DNA of 64,000 bases from Isoetes taiwanensis (GCA_021234155.1 JAJEKV010000206.1:1360001-1424000); one strand, 5' to 3'. Positions 21,041-32,705 are shown, counted from the first letter of the stretch. Translations and numbers: made by a program. Notes: generated by a model from the letters alone, not told the origin.

Positions 21041-21993
21041 TCATGAGTCATTGCTATCACAACTTCCAACAATTGTAGATGTCATGGACTAACTCAGATC
21101 TGGAGATGTGAACATACATTTACATACATCAATGTACATCTGTTGTACATCAGCGTACATTTTTGAAATAACTTGTATATCCCAATTTGAACAGAATTGA
21201 ATAAAGTTTATTGCATAAGCATTTAATATCATTTTATCAATCTGAAGATAAGACATGAACAAATTTTCATGGAAAATGGTCTATATATTCATATTGTACA
21301 AATAAATACAACATATTTACACCACGGGTTCATGTTTCATGGTGTACTTTCAAATGTCCTCAGGAGGCTTATATCTAATGACTATTGCATCATGCCTTCC
21401 TTTCTTCCAGTTGGCTATAGAAATGCTCTCCAAAGCAGTAGTCCATGCTGTTTCAATTACACGTGCCATTGGCAACCTACCCCATCCTATTCGTTCCTCA
21501 TCCACCACAATTGGTTGCCCCCAAGGGTTATGCACCAAATGATTTGCTGCCAACATAATTTTCATTTGATCTCATTCTCCCTTATCCTCTACATTGTCAA
21601 CCTTTTCCCAAATTCCAGGAAGAGAGGTATGGCAGCGAGGACTAGTGCCCAACCCAACGTACTTGCAGCTTTCCGTGGTGGTTTGAGCATCCGGACGCAA
21701 CAGAATTCTTTCCTTTAACAATTTAATAGTCTTTTGCACATCAGTCCCTTCATCTACAAAGCAAATTAAGATTATTTAAATATGTGTAGACACTAAAACT
21801 TATACCAAATATGAAAGAAGAGAAAAACTTGTACCAAAACAGAATACTCATGTACACTTTGAATAACAAAAAAACTGTCATATATTTACATCTGGAAAAT
21901 GTGTACATCAGTTAAAGTCTGTACCAACAATAGGCCATTCGAGAGGCCAATAACAGAATGCCTTCAATCTGCTCCGATATTCCATCTGCTGCA

Positions 21994-22572
21994 TTACTCA
22001 TTGGGTGCTCTTTCATGTAACTTGTAGCATCTACAGCTTAAACCACTAAGCCAGGGAATGAGTTCCATGACAAGCAACCTGTCGCCCTGTAGAACTGGTG
22101 TCCAAGAGAAAGGACATATGAAGCTTCCTGCAGGATTCAGAGTTGCCTTGTATCTTTCGTCATCGATTAAGACTGTATTGCCATAGTACTCAGGATACTC
22201 TTTCCGTACTACAGCGAATGGTTTCACAAACAATCCTTTGTCTAGTTCAGTGGGATGTTTGTGTGGAAGAGACCAACAATGCTCCTGACTGTAAATAAAC
22301 TTCAGTTTTATGCCAAAGACATTGCAGATATGGTCCACAATTGGCTGCAGATTCTTTGATGTGAGTGATGACCAAATAACAACATCAAAATGCTCTCTAA
22401 CAAATGCTAACAATGATGCTAGCCCTGGCCTACAGTAAACTATCATGTTTTCTAAATCAAATTTCATCTCATCTTTTTGAATCTTCTGGTATCTTGGGTT
22501 AGCAGCTGCTCTTCCCCAACACAGAATTCAAGTCAAATACAATGAGCTTCCTGATTGGCTCAGATGATTCAC
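21994..22572 (-). pseudogene. HAD/FCP1-like exon
   Basis: Reads PIRKLIVFDLNSVLG, the DxDxT-type motif I with D-L-N-S-V as in plant FCP1-like proteins ('DLNGVL'). It then shifts frame and continues GLASLLAFVREHFDVVIWSS (motif II region, S/T after hhhWSS) and YGNTVLIDDERYKA (motif III, DD). After WLSGL a one-base shift restores AVDATSYMKEHPMSNAADGI. FCP1/NIF-type HAD proteins dephosphorylate Ser/Thr, often on the RNA polymerase II CTD; plant paralogues with DLN instead of DLD may be non-catalytic. The motif order and spacing support the fold. Confidence 0.65.
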
Positions 22573-24789
22573 CTGTGTCAGCAACAAAACACTTGAGAGT
22601 ACAGTGAAAGAAATATAATTACAGTGAATATATTATAGTGAAATACATGTTATTACACAGTTAATGTTTGCACAGGTACAAGTGACATAAGAAAGTCATA
22701 TTCCATTAATTGTTGAATACAAAGAAAAATGAGCATGGCTCATAATAAACTGTAATTCATATGGCCAAGAGACTACCTACCCATGGTAGGAACAAACTTT
22801 GTATGTTCATCTCGCCTTCGACAATTAGAACCTCTATTAGATGATTTCTCTGTGACTTGGCATAAACATCAGTGAACCAGTCGGATGTCATCTGCATGGT
22901 TCACAAGTATTAGAAAACTGTATCAGCAAAGAATGCACAAGAAACTTTGTTCTACATACAAAAATGGAACTTGGCTGTGCAGCAACCACGACATCGATGA
23001 ATGCGTGCATATAAGCCACAATGTATGTGCAAGGAGTGTTGTTACTGGTTTCAGGCACTTTGGGATGGTGGACAGGGGCATTAAAATTCTTCCTGCCATG
23101 GCTTAGACTGTTGGATTCCAACATCATGTTATTAATCACAAGCTTATGAAACCTGCAAGATTGCAATGTGAGAATAAGGAAAGCATAAGAAGTTGCAACA
23201 TGTGCATAAGCAAATCATCGAAAAGAATCTGAAACTGATACTTATGGAGTAGTTTAGCGTCCACTGCGTAGCCTTTGATAGGAGACAATATTTGTATGCT
23301 TGGACTCACTAAACATGGGAGAGCGTTTTTGAGTGGACCAACAAGCACAAATATTGCCAAACCAAAATTTGGCCCTTCCAGAGCGGGACAAAAATATATT
23401 GACATCGTGCAAGCACAATGCCATCCATCCCTTCCTTTATGTGGGTGTTCTGGACATCTGTAGAACTCCTGTTCTTAAGGGCACTCACAAAATTGACTCT
23501 CTGGTTTTGAACATAAAGAACTTATTTTTAAGCTCAGATGAAAGAGAGCTGCAAAGGTACCTGTACACGAATCCAAAAGACATATTAATACATACTCTGA
23601 ATGAGTGTAAGAATGAAATAATAAAAAAAATATTTAAAAGCCTACCTCCCATACACTTCTACCATCTTTGATGTCAAGTCAAGCTTCCAGCAAAACTCGT
23701 CGACATCGGTTTGGAACACAACAGGTGCAGGCTTAGGTGGACAATCCCTGTAAGGAGTGAATGGGACCAACCTTCTCAGTGGGTCCACTAAACTGTACAA
23801 GGCAAGAAGAGCATTAGCATCACAAAAATTATACAAGTAATGAATAAACAAGATACTCACTTTGTTATGTCATCACCATCCTTTGTGCCAGAGTCAGAGG
23901 CTGCTCCTTCTGCATCTTTTGTGGACTCTTGCACCTTGTTTGCTATGTCCCCAAGTGCGTGATCAATGTCCTCTTGTTCTGGTTCTGACTCAGAAGCAGG
24001 TTTATCCTTAATTTCAACTTGTGATCTTGTCCTATGTAAAGAAAAACTATGGTTAATTATCATAAAGCTGATATGATTAAACAAATTAGCTAACTAATCA
24101 TGCACATACCTCTTTCTTGGTGGTGGTAGTGCCTTGCCTGGGATTTCCTTTTTGGAGGGTTCTTTTTTGTTGCAGCCTGTTTTTTTCCTCTTGGAGTTAC
24201 AGCAGCAACCTTCTTTTGTTTCCTCCTAGGAGTAGAGTCAACATCCACCTCTTCCTCTTGGGGCTCCTCTTCCCTGCACTTGCCTGGGTTAAAATCAGGA
24301 TCTGTATCCACTGTAGCATCTGTAATAGCACAGAACTAGCATCTGCAGATGATGTTGATGCTGATGATGGAGCAGACCTTATCTGAAGCTTTCTCTGGAG
24401 CTTTTCCAATTACTAATATTTCAGTTGGTGCAGTTAATGATTCTGCAGCTTCTGATGGACCAAAGGATACAGTTTGATCAGTTGGTAACGTATCTGCAAC
24501 TCCTGCTGCTCTAGCTCTCAAAACTGCCATCTTCTCTATTTCTTCAATTTCAGACTGCCATGTTCGAGCCTGCACTGTTGTGACAGGTTCTGTTACTGGC
24601 AGAGACATCCTGGTTGGTGATTTGGAAGTGGAAGCTGGCATCTGTTCATATTGAAGGTTTTCACGGTCATCACCATCTGTAAACAAAGTCGATGCAGATG
24701 GTTCAGCAATGTCAGCGACAGAAGATTGCATGGAAGTGGCCTTCTGGATATAAACATCATCATCTAGAAACAAACAAATGGTATAAATG

Positions 24790-25390
24790 TTAATATGCAT
24801 AAAAGAAAAACTCGATATTAATAAACACGAAAACAGAACTTAAGTATGAGAAATATCAGGTACATTCTGGTACATCCATCTGTGACATGTACATTTCATG
24901 TACATTGAATGTATCAAATGTACGTAACTTTAAAAGTGGCCATTCAACCTACGTCTATTGTATATTTAATGTACATTTAATGTACATAGATGGACCCAAG
25001 CATGCAGACTGCAGAGAGAGAGAATATAGACCTATGCCCAAAAAATGCACAGATATGTAATAAAGGTACATAAATATGAATCATCTACCACAGGAACACA
25101 TGCATCCAAAAAAGGAATATGTACATCTACTTGCAGATGTAGACTCAATTAAATCCATGTATAATTAATACATAAAACAAATCATACATCTGCAGCCCAA
25201 GCTCAAAAATAGAAGCATCAATAAACAAGTAAGTATATGCCTATGTACCCCTGCAAACAGATGTACAATAAAAAAAACATATACAAAGAACAACAATGCA
25301 CTATAAGACATACATGTAGAACTATGTAGATTACAGTAACAAATATGAATCAAGAGCAATCTAAGATTAATCATTTAGAGTAATGCATAC
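24790..25390 (-). other. Intron rich in TGTACAT words
   Basis: Intron 1 of the coiled-coil/HAD gene plus flank. TGTACATTTAATGTACAT, ATGTACATTTCATGTACATT and related palindromic words occur repeatedly at 24860-25000 and again in 21105-21175 and 21850-21910. No second gene is seen. Confidence 0.4.
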
Positions 25391-25603
25391 CTTGTCCAGC
25401 AGGGAAACCAAGCTGATTTTGAATGCCCTCATCCCAAATGCAGCCTTTTACGCAATTCTGTTTTTCATATACGAGATAAGACAAGCAAAAGAGGCAATAA
25501 GGATCTCTGCAAGGAGCCAGCAGCACCAAACTAGATTTGCCAAAGCCTTGGCCACAGCAGGTACACGAATTGAATGAGATGAACTCTTGTATAGAAGTAG
25601 CTC

Positions 25604-26728
25604 CTACAGGATTTTAGGGTGCAGAGCAATAGGTCCTGCTCTCCCCATGAAATTCAAAATCTGGGAATGCCTTTGTTGAACAAGTTCCATGCAGCTAAGT
25701 TTCTCCTTTGCTTGTTCAATTGAAATTTCATGTTTTTCAATGTCTCTAGTTGCTTCCTGCAAACCAATCTTCAGCTTAGAACAGTGCTGCTCCTTCTCTG
25801 TTCTACTCATAACCAAGTCGTCCAATTTGTATTTCAACACTCCATAGCTAACTTGATTTCCAGCAGGATCATTGGCCAATTTGTCAAATTCCAACTTCGT
25901 GTCTTTTATTTTCAGGGAAATCTGCTGCAAATCTTCTTCTAACATATCCTTTCTACCCTCAATCCGGCTGATCACTTTCAATGCATCCCTCCTTTTGGCT
26001 TCCAGTGCTTCTACTTCATTCAATAGGTTAATTTTATCCTTTGAACCATGCTTAAGTAACTGGTTTATTATGCCAACATCAGATTTAGAATAGCCTAAAA
26101 CCCTGACATTCTGATGCAATACCACCTCCTGCTTGATGTTTGACGATTTTCCTGTTGTAGGTTCCTCTGTAATATCTGAAGTTTTGGCAAGATTCTTGGC
26201 GGTCTTAGCAACATCCACCCAATCAATAAGGCGTCCCTTCAAATGAAGAGCAAATGCCCGAGAAAAATATGTGGAAATATAGTGGTTTGTTACCTGCTTC
26301 TTGCCATAAACCAATTCGTAATATTTAAAAAATTCTTCTTTCCATGCATTCTGAACTCTGCCTTCCTTGAATCCTCTTCTATTCTTTGGAGCTGCACCCC
26401 ATACTTCATTCATAATTTCCTCGAGTCCGGGTATGTGGATCTCGGCATGTTTTTCACGGAGATCTTTGGCTTGGATCACTGCCAAAAGTTTTCTCTTTGC
26501 TGGTAATTTTCCAGTGCCGGAATTACTGGTTTCTTGGTTGGCTGTGGTGAAGAGCAAGCACTGAGTTGGGGAACAGATTTTGGGGCCATAGTTGGACCAA
26601 GAATTGGTAATCGGAATGGAGGCAGAGTATGTGCGGGCGGGATAGCGAACGCGAGGCAAAGCAGACAAGAATTTGGTAAAGAAATTTAAAATCCGAAAAT
26701 GGTGCAGTTGTAGAGTGGTGGATAGCAT
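25604..26728 (-). CDS. Coiled-coil N-terminal exon, unknown family
   Basis: Open frame of 374 residues from ATG at 26728. Residues 1-60 are Ser/Arg-rich with few acids (ALPRVRYPARTYSASIPITN), which could be an organelle presequence, though the rest of the gene looks nuclear. Residues 80-190 are globular (EIHIPGLEEIMNEVWGAAPK, WKEEFFKYYELVYGKK). Residues 235-365 are a long coiled coil with heptads (LLNEVEALEAKRRDALKVIS, EEDLQQISLKIKDTKLEFDK). The frame stops after HPKIL. One base more in the preceding A run would carry it into GATSIQEFISFNSCTCCGQG and a Cys-rich block (CRDPYCLFC) up to donor CAAG|GTATGC at 25391. Confidence 0.5.
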   Translation of the reverse strand: MLSTTLQLHHFRILNFFTKFLSALPRVRYPARTYSASIPITNSWSNYGPKICSPTQCLLFTTANQETSNSGTGKLPAKRKLLAVIQAKDLREKHAEIHIPGLEEIMNEVWGAAPKNRRGFKEGRVQNAWKEEFFKYYELVYGKKQVTNHYISTYFSRAFALHLKGRLIDWVDVAKTAKNLAKTSDITEEPTTGKSSNIKQEVVLHQNVRVLGYSKSDVGIINQLLKHGSKDKINLLNEVEALEAKRRDALKVISRIEGRKDMLEEDLQQISLKIKDTKLEFDKLANDPAGNQVSYGVLKYKLDDLVMSRTEKEQHCSKLKIGLQEATRDIEKHEISIEQAKEKLSCMELVQQRHSQILNFMGRAGPIALHPKIL

Positions 26729-26867
26729 TAATCATGGCAGTTACTAGCGGTTCGTGATTATAGGACTCCATAATTTGTGCATTGGGTACATATGTATATA
26801 TGTATAAAAAGGGCTACATTTCTATACACCCTTTCATGCTTTTACCCATGCAGCAAGGCCCACCAAC

Positions 26868-29290
26868 ATGAACGGCGTAATATACAAGCAGTTCTGGCGC
26901 TCATACATTGTCGAGCCAGCTATGTCCACAAAGCGAGCCACGTCCCACACGGCTCTAGACCACAAGATCATCTCCACAGACCAGCTAGTATGCTGCATCG
27001 ACTACCGCTTCATCCCCCACACCGAAGAATTCTGCTACAACATACTCCTTGACAAAATCCCGTTCAGAGCAGAAGGCAAACTCCTCGCCCCAAATAATCA
27101 CGCGCAGTCCTACGGCCTAAACGCCAGCTCCGGCACCTGCTGTCAACCGAAGATGATATCCTCGCCCATGTCCAAGCATATGCCGAATACCACCTCCTCG
27201 AGAACGAAGAGCAGCAACAAATCGTCGACGCAATACTCCAGAACACCCCTTCGCTCATTGCAGCACCACGGCTCACCAAACGTCGACCAAGAAGACCAAA
27301 AACTGCATGCAGACGACCAGCAAGGCCAAACGCAACAAACAGGCCAGCCAAACATACCAGCCACTCCGCCTGTGGATGCCACGCTGTTGCCCGAGCAAGC
27401 ACACGTCTACGAAGCGATAACGAGAGAAGCGCACGGGTTCGACGTCATATCGGGCACGCTGGGATCCGAAAAGACCTACTTGATGAGACACATGACACAG
27501 TACACCATCAACAACAGGAAAGTGGTGCTGGCCACTGCGACCACCGGAGTGGCCCCATCAAAGCTATGGAGAGGAGCGACCACTGCGCGAAAACTACCAA
27601 TTTGCAATCCCAGGTAAACAACAAACCCAAAACACGAGCCGCGTCCTAACTGCACTAACGCATGACGCTCTCTCATTGTGCAATAAAAAAGCAATGGCCG
27701 AACAAAATCAGGCACGCAGACGTAAGGCACTAACAGATCCAGGTGTTCCAGGTACTCATCATCGACGACATTAGAGGAAATTTGAGATCTCATTTCATCC
27801 CCATAAGAATCCTCCAATGGAATGGCTACCCTCTATTAACTGCAATTAATGCAGCACCAACAACTTCATTGTTGTTGTTTTTCACCCATAACTTTTGATC
27901 CACTTGTCAAAATGTTGCGGTGTTTGTTGCATTAGATGCGGAATGAAAAGATCTTTCCAATGATATATAGTTATGATGTATTTCAATATGGTCATATGCG
28001 TTAACCTTAAAAAAATATGATTTTTTGCTTATTTCTTATATATTTATATCGTAAAAGATGTATGAATGGGTTATCACTAGATAGATCTTGTGAAGACGAA
28101 TCCATTGCTACAAAAAGTTTTTGAATCGGAGTTCTGGATCAAAAGTTATAATGAAAAAATGATACTACAGAAGTTAGTTGCAACTGCATTAATTACAGGC
28201 TGCCACATAATACTAAAATGAGATATACTGGAGCTCTTCTCTTATTGGACAGTTTAAAAAGCTGACATGGCATTTTAAGCATCCCTTAATGGGACAAAAT
28301 GTGATCTCATTTTTCCTCTAATGGATGTCAATGCTCACGTTCGCCAACGTCAACATGATATTCAGGCAAATAGAAGAAGTGATGATACAACCACCAAGCG
28401 AGTTCTTGCGAACACGGGCAATAATCCTCGTGCGAAGAGGGACGCCGATAACGTGTGCAAGTTGTGCACCCTCGCCAACAACCCCCACTCCGTGCAAGCA
28501 AAGAAGCACTACCTGACGCAGTCCATCAGGCACTCCTCCGACCCAGAGTACGTGACCTTTCTCAACGCCATAAAAGAAAGGCCCCTGACCCAGAGTGAGC
28601 TCGCGCAAACACTAGAACCCCACATCATCGACAAAGAAGAAGCACTCGGCAAGATCGACTGTAACACCACAGTGATGTGCACCCACCACGAGGACGTCCG
28701 ACATTACATCGCGATGGCCATGATCAAGATGTTCCCCAGCGACTGTGTCCACGAGATACGAGTACATACCAACGCAACAGCAGAAGACAGGATAAGCAGA
28801 GCAGCTAGACCGATGACCCGACATTTCACCAGATACCTTATGTCGCCGTGGTGTGCACAGTCATAATCGTTACCAACATGGACATATCGGGAGAAATAGT
28901 CAACGGAACGACAGGAACAGTTGCGTACATAGAGACCGACGAGCAAAGGGGAGATGCGAAAGGCATCACGGTCCACATCGACGACTCCCTCCACCACAAT
29001 GCACGTCAAGCGAACGCTGGTCGAGTACAGGCACCAGGGATCCAAGACCATCTTCAAGAGAACGTTCCTGCTCGCGCTAGCATACGCCATGACAGGTCAC
29101 AAGAGCCAGAGCTCCACGATAATAGGCAATGCAATCATGGTCGTGAGGAGGGCGTTCACGCCGGGGCTAGTGTAGTGATGCTCTCGTGAATAAAGGACAC
29201 GAAGCAACTGTCGACCGTGTCGCCAATCATGACAGCGGACTTCCAGCCGAACAAAACGCTGCTAATGTAACTGCTTCGAAACCTGTGATA
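26868..29290 (+). pseudogene. PIF1-type SF1 helicase, degraded
   Basis: Helicase motifs appear in order. LLPEQAHVYEAI with FDVISGTLGSEKTYLM is motif I (GxxGxGKT, with Gly-Ser-Glu replacing GSG at 27460). KVVLATATTGVAPSKL is motif Ia. QVLIIDDI at 27750 is Walker B, resuming as SMLTFANVNMIF after an insertion. PEYVTFLNAIKERPLTQSEL and TTVMCTHHEDVRHYI follow. The C-terminus has MDISGEIVNGTTGTVAYIE and FLLALAYAMTGHKSQSSTI (motif V/VI). Upstream, DTEEFCYNILLDKIPF-like text and LLSTEDDILAHVQAYAEYHL occur in a different frame. At least six frameshifts. Possibly from a Helitron-like element or a PIF1 gene family; a viral-type helicase cannot be excluded. No Rep domain or Helitron ends seen. Confidence 0.6.
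27770..28322. mobile_element. MITE-like element inside the helicase
   Basis: Ends ATTAGAGGAAA (27770-27780) and TTTCCTCTAAT (28312-28322) are perfect inverted repeats extended by TGAGATC/GATCTCA. Internal inverted blocks also pair: TGCAATTAATGCAG/CTGCATTAATTACA and ATAACTTTTGATCCA/TGGATCAAAAGTTAT. It separates LIIDD from SMLTF of the Walker B region. Length 553 bp, AT-rich, non-coding. The TSD cannot be settled by eye. Confidence 0.65.
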
Positions 29291-29744
29291 ATCCCCACTT
29301 CGCCATACATTTCTAGAATATCACTGTGACGCGGATTCTTCCTATCAGGGACCCAATAAGGGATGCACAATGTAACATTCGTATATTAATGCATGTTCTC
29401 TTAGCATGCCCCAAAAATTCAAATTACTACGATTAAAATTTCAACCCAGACCCATCTACCTAGCCTTCTTCCCAACCCTGCAGTTCTGCTAGTTAGACTT
29501 TATTTTGCAAGGTAAAAAGGTGGGCTGACTAGGTTAGGTATGCTGGTTTTTTTTTTTTTTTTTTTGGTTGAACCTCAATAACAAAAACAAATAACTGAAA
29601 CAATGATCAAAATTTGAATGTTTTAGTGGGGAATATCACCCAAAAATATGGCTAATATGTTACAAATGTAAGGTCCAAAGCAATGGATCCAGATCAATGA
29701 TCCAAGATGAGGAGCATTAACGTCAAAAACGATTTAGCATTTGT
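29291..29744. other. Intergenic; poly-T tract
   Basis: No gene. A run of about 19 T at 29548-29566 and AT-rich sequence downstream (3') of the U-box gene, whose polyadenylation signals probably lie within 29560-29740. Confidence 0.4.
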
Positions 29745-30971
29745 CTAGAAAGGTAAAACATCACTGAAGCCAATTTCTAGTTTGCAGGGTTCTTCCGACC
29801 ATGTCTTTTTTAACAGCTTAAGCAGCCCAAGAGCCTTCTTCTTTGTTGGTCCTGAACTGCAAGATTGCACAAAAAGAAGCAGCTGAGTAAAAGCCCCTGC
29901 TTGCACTGCAGATTTTAGCACAAATTTGCACTGGTTTGCATTGCATACAGCCCACAAAATATTCACCACAGAATCTGTCGCCAAATCTGATACTGCCAAA
30001 ATTGTTTTTACCAGAACCGCCATAGCCAGAGCATGGTTTGCAACCTCCATCCTGCCTTCAGCACAGCGGCAAAGGTTTTCCAAAATTGCCAAACTTGCTT
30101 CGATGTTTCTCTTGCTTGAATCCAGCAGTAAGTCTAGAAGCAATGGTATAGCTCCGGCTTCAACTGCCTTCAATCTGTTGGACGGATTTGTGCATATATT
30201 TTGCAGTGCTACAAGGCCTGCATTCAGAGCTTTATGATAAAGATTGTACCGGAGCAAGCCTGTGAGACCAGAAATGAGGTTTTGTGTGCTTCCTATTGAG
30301 GATTTGTGTTTGTCGTCCATGGCTATGGCGGAAAGAAGCTTTGCCGTATTTATTTTTCCCTCGCAGCTGCCTCTTGAAAGAATCCAAGAAAGCGAAGAAA
30401 GCTGCTTATCCCTTACGAGCCCGACCATTTCTGAAGCTTCTGCCGGTACAAGAAGCAAAACGGCTATGGCGCCTTCGCAGATTTCTAATTCCTCTAAACC
30501 CGATCCTTCGGAGCCATACCTTCCAAGAAGCTCCGCCATAGCCTGTGCCGTTCCAACGGAAGCCATAATCTTGCGATTTTTCTGGCTTTCTTTAGCCAGA
30601 TTCTTCATCTTTCTCAAATTACTTCCGATTTGAATCCCCGTTGCTATTTCCCTAAGCATGGCTCTAATTTGCTCGGGATCAAGAGGAAGCTTTGGAGTCG
30701 GAATCCGTTCTATACCCTTGGATCGGTTTGCTACACACCAATCCTGGATTAACCTTCTCAGAGTATGATTTGGGATCAATTCTTGAGTATAAAGTTCCTG
30801 CATGCTTGCGGGACATGTATTATGGCCTTGCTCAAACCATTGCTCAATACTAGGCCTGTCATAAGTAAGTCCGGTGCATAAAGTCACCGGATCTTGCATC
30901 AATTCTAGAGAAATGGGGCAGCAGAACAGAGGTGGGATTGAAATTTGGAGCTGCAACTTACGGGGAGACAT
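29745..30971 (-). CDS. U-box/ARM-repeat E3 ubiquitin ligase, PUB type
   Basis: Complete single-exon frame of 408 residues (ATG TCT CCC CGT). Residues about 11-85 form a U-box: IPPLFCCPISLELMQDPVTL, then TGLTYDRPSIEQWF and CPASMQELYTQELIPNHTLR, ending in LIQDWC. The U-box binds E2 enzymes through a RING-like fold without zinc. Residues about 120-395 form armadillo-like helical repeats (GAIAVLLLVPAEASEMVGLV, KALNAGLVALQNICTNPSNR, AGAIPLLLDLLLDSSKRNIE, RMEVANHALAMAVLVKTILA) that would bind substrates. Length and order fit the single-exon Arabidopsis PUB20-31 group (near PUB25-PUB28 as I recall), several of which act in stress and immune signalling. It is the only clearly intact host gene here. 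Confidence 0.9.
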   Translation of the reverse strand: MSPRKLQLQISIPPLFCCPISLELMQDPVTLCTGLTYDRPSIEQWFEQGHNTCPASMQELYTQELIPNHTLRRLIQDWCVANRSKGIERIPTPKLPLDPEQIRAMLREIATGIQIGSNLRKMKNLAKESQKNRKIMASVGTAQAMAELLGRYGSEGSGLEELEICEGAIAVLLLVPAEASEMVGLVRDKQLSSLSWILSRGSCEGKINTAKLLSAIAMDDKHKSSIGSTQNLISGLTGLLRYNLYHKALNAGLVALQNICTNPSNRLKAVEAGAIPLLLDLLLDSSKRNIEASLAILENLCRCAEGRMEVANHALAMAVLVKTILAVSDLATDSVVNILWAVCNANQCKFVLKSAVQAGAFTQLLLFVQSCSSGPTKKKALGLLKLLKKTWSEEPCKLEIGFSDVLPF

Positions 30972-31100
30972 GATCGGTTGAAAATTGATCTAAAACCTGA
31001 AGATTCTGTTCAAATTGGGTAAGCAGATTTTTCTGCAGAAAAGCCGAAGAATTGTTCAGTAAAAAGGCAAGGCGCTCTGGAGTTCTCTAAAATCTTGGCC

Positions 31101-31110
31101 CTTTTATATG
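31101..31110 (-). promoter_or_regulatory. TATA box of the U-box gene
   Basis: CATATAAAAG on the minus strand, 130 bp upstream of the ATG, predicting a 5'UTR of about 95-100 nt. Confidence 0.5.
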
Positions 31111-31361
31111 ATATCCCGCGCTTGGGAACTAGCTGACGTGGTCTGGGGGATTCTAGAGTCCTCCAAATAGGGGATTTGAGTTTTTACTGATATGGGGATT
31201 TGACTATATGTCTGTCATCGCTCCAGTGATTAAATATCAGACACGTGTTTTTTATTATTTCTAAATCATATAAAAGTTGTGGTGTCCACATAAAATACCG
31301 TGTAGTTTAAACGTGCCAGAATACCCAGATTATATATAGCGAACATGTTGGTGGTTTAAAC

Positions 31362-31980
31362 AAAATGGAAATAGGGTCGGCGTTTGTCACTGGCGTGCAT
31401 TTCTGTGCTGCCACGTGGCAGTCCCCTCCATTGCGGAATGGAAGTTGGGCTAATCCATTCCGCGTGACTGGCTGCGCCGGTTTTAGGTTTAGGTTTCTCT
31501 CATGTTTTAGGTTTAGTTGCCGCCGACCTCTTCGCACCTCTGAGCTCTCTTTTTTTCCCTTCGCAGGTAAGATATTCTCTCATTTTTGTTCTTCGCAGCT
31601 CTGAGCTCTCATTTTTGTTCTTCGCAGGTATTGTTCTTCGCAGGTATTGAGCTCTTCGGTTTTCCTTTGCATGTCGGAGCTCAGAAATCAGATGTCGGAG
31701 CTCTGATTATTTCTTCGCAGCTGCGCTAAGCTCTGAGTATGGATAATGTCTCCCGGATTTGAGCGCAAACCTCTTTCTTTGAATCTCGTATCGTTGCCGG
31801 ATCAGGGGGTCTCGCTTTTCTTCGCCCTCAAATGTCTCCCTTTGTTTGCAAAACCTACATTACGCGGATCCTAAGCATTTGTTTGTGTTGTTCATTCTAA
31901 ACCTCATTCTTCTTCTTAACCTCGCTTTTTCTTTGCCGGATCACGAAACCTCTCAAAGCGCCTCCCCTATTTCCATTTTG
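31362..31980. repeat. Inverted AAAATGGAAATAGGG pair
   Basis: AAAATGGAAATAGGG begins near 31362 and its exact reverse complement, CCCTATTTCCATTTT, lies near 31966-31980. A third copy is at 16479. Between the arms, TTCTTCGCAG and GAGCTCTCATTTTTG words repeat several times (31560-31700). Could be a foldback element or a promoter of an unseen gene; no frame supports the latter. Confidence 0.4.
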
Positions 31981-32334
31981 TAGGGAATGGAGGTTGGTCC
32001 TCCATTCGGTTTGCGGGTGACAGCTCCCGCTAGCAGCGGTCCGCGGGACCCACTGGCAAAACCGGGAATGGAGTCCCAACCTCCATTCCCCTATACATTG
32101 ACCGCGTCTTAGGTTTTATGGCGATCGCCCATCCTTTATCTAGACATTAAACATAACCTCTCATCGATACTTGGGTGGGTCGGTGACTTATGAAATACTA
32201 AAAATATAACGCCATAAAATAAGCCATAAGCCAAAACCAAAATAAAATACTAAAAATAAAATACTAAACCATAAAATACTAAAATAATATAACGCCCACC
32301 AAAACCAATAAGCCATAAGACCCATAAGTTTTAA

Positions 32335-32705
32335 CTCGGCATGCGAATTATTCCACCCATACATAACACGATATTTTAAGTAAGTTCGCATACATAAAAT
32401 AGAATAGATTTTTTAACATCCACAAAAACTAAGAGGTTGTGGGCAGTGAAAGGGCAATAGTTATGATATGGTATGCTACATTACTGAGTCGTGGTTCATA
32501 CAAGTACAAGTTGTATAGTTGTGCTTTTGATATGGCAAGTTTGGCCAGTTATGATTTCTAGTTGGCATTAGCTAAACGTGGTTCATAAACGCGTCCACTC
32601 TATAACTTTGAGAATGACATATGTGTTGACTTCTAACTATGAAATCCATGTAAAACACGTGATTTGACCTATGATATTTGGGAGCTTCCAAGAACCATAA
32701 CCAAA
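32335..32705. repeat. Dispersed repeat R1, copy 2
   Basis: Matches 15955-16440: GCATGCGAATTATTCCACCC at the start, CGTGGTTCATACAAGTACAA in the middle and GGGAGCTTCCAAGAACCATA at the end. Only one tandem sub-unit is present. Confidence 0.7.

Larger units (their letters stand above)
21350..26728 (-). pseudogene. Ten-exon coiled-coil/HAD-FCP1-like gene, degraded
   Basis: Consistent splice sites define exons on the minus strand: 26728-25391, 24763-24378, 24319-24110, 24031-23861, 23792-23646, 23457-23242, 23152-22960, 22891-22781, 22572-21925 and 21753-21350. The product would have an N-terminal unknown region, a coiled coil, a Cys-rich segment, an acidic/basic nuclear-type linker and a HAD/FCP1-like domain near the C-terminus. 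Single-base shifts occur near 25608 (an A run), 22533 and 22040, and there is an in-frame TGA near 21575; sensible coding resumes after each. Either a young pseudogene or an assembly with indel errors. I do not know a named family with this order. Exons 6-8 could hold a divergent Ulp1-like piece (YIFVPLWKGQ), but this is weak. Confidence 0.5.

Noticed and set aside
23136-23457. Ulp1 cysteine protease domain
   Set aside because: One frame gives YIFVPL followed by W, but the alternative frame is equally open and no His-Asp-Cys triad can be read.
26868-29290. Complete Helitron
   Set aside because: No Rep/HUH motif, no 5' TC or 3' CTRR with hairpin could be located.
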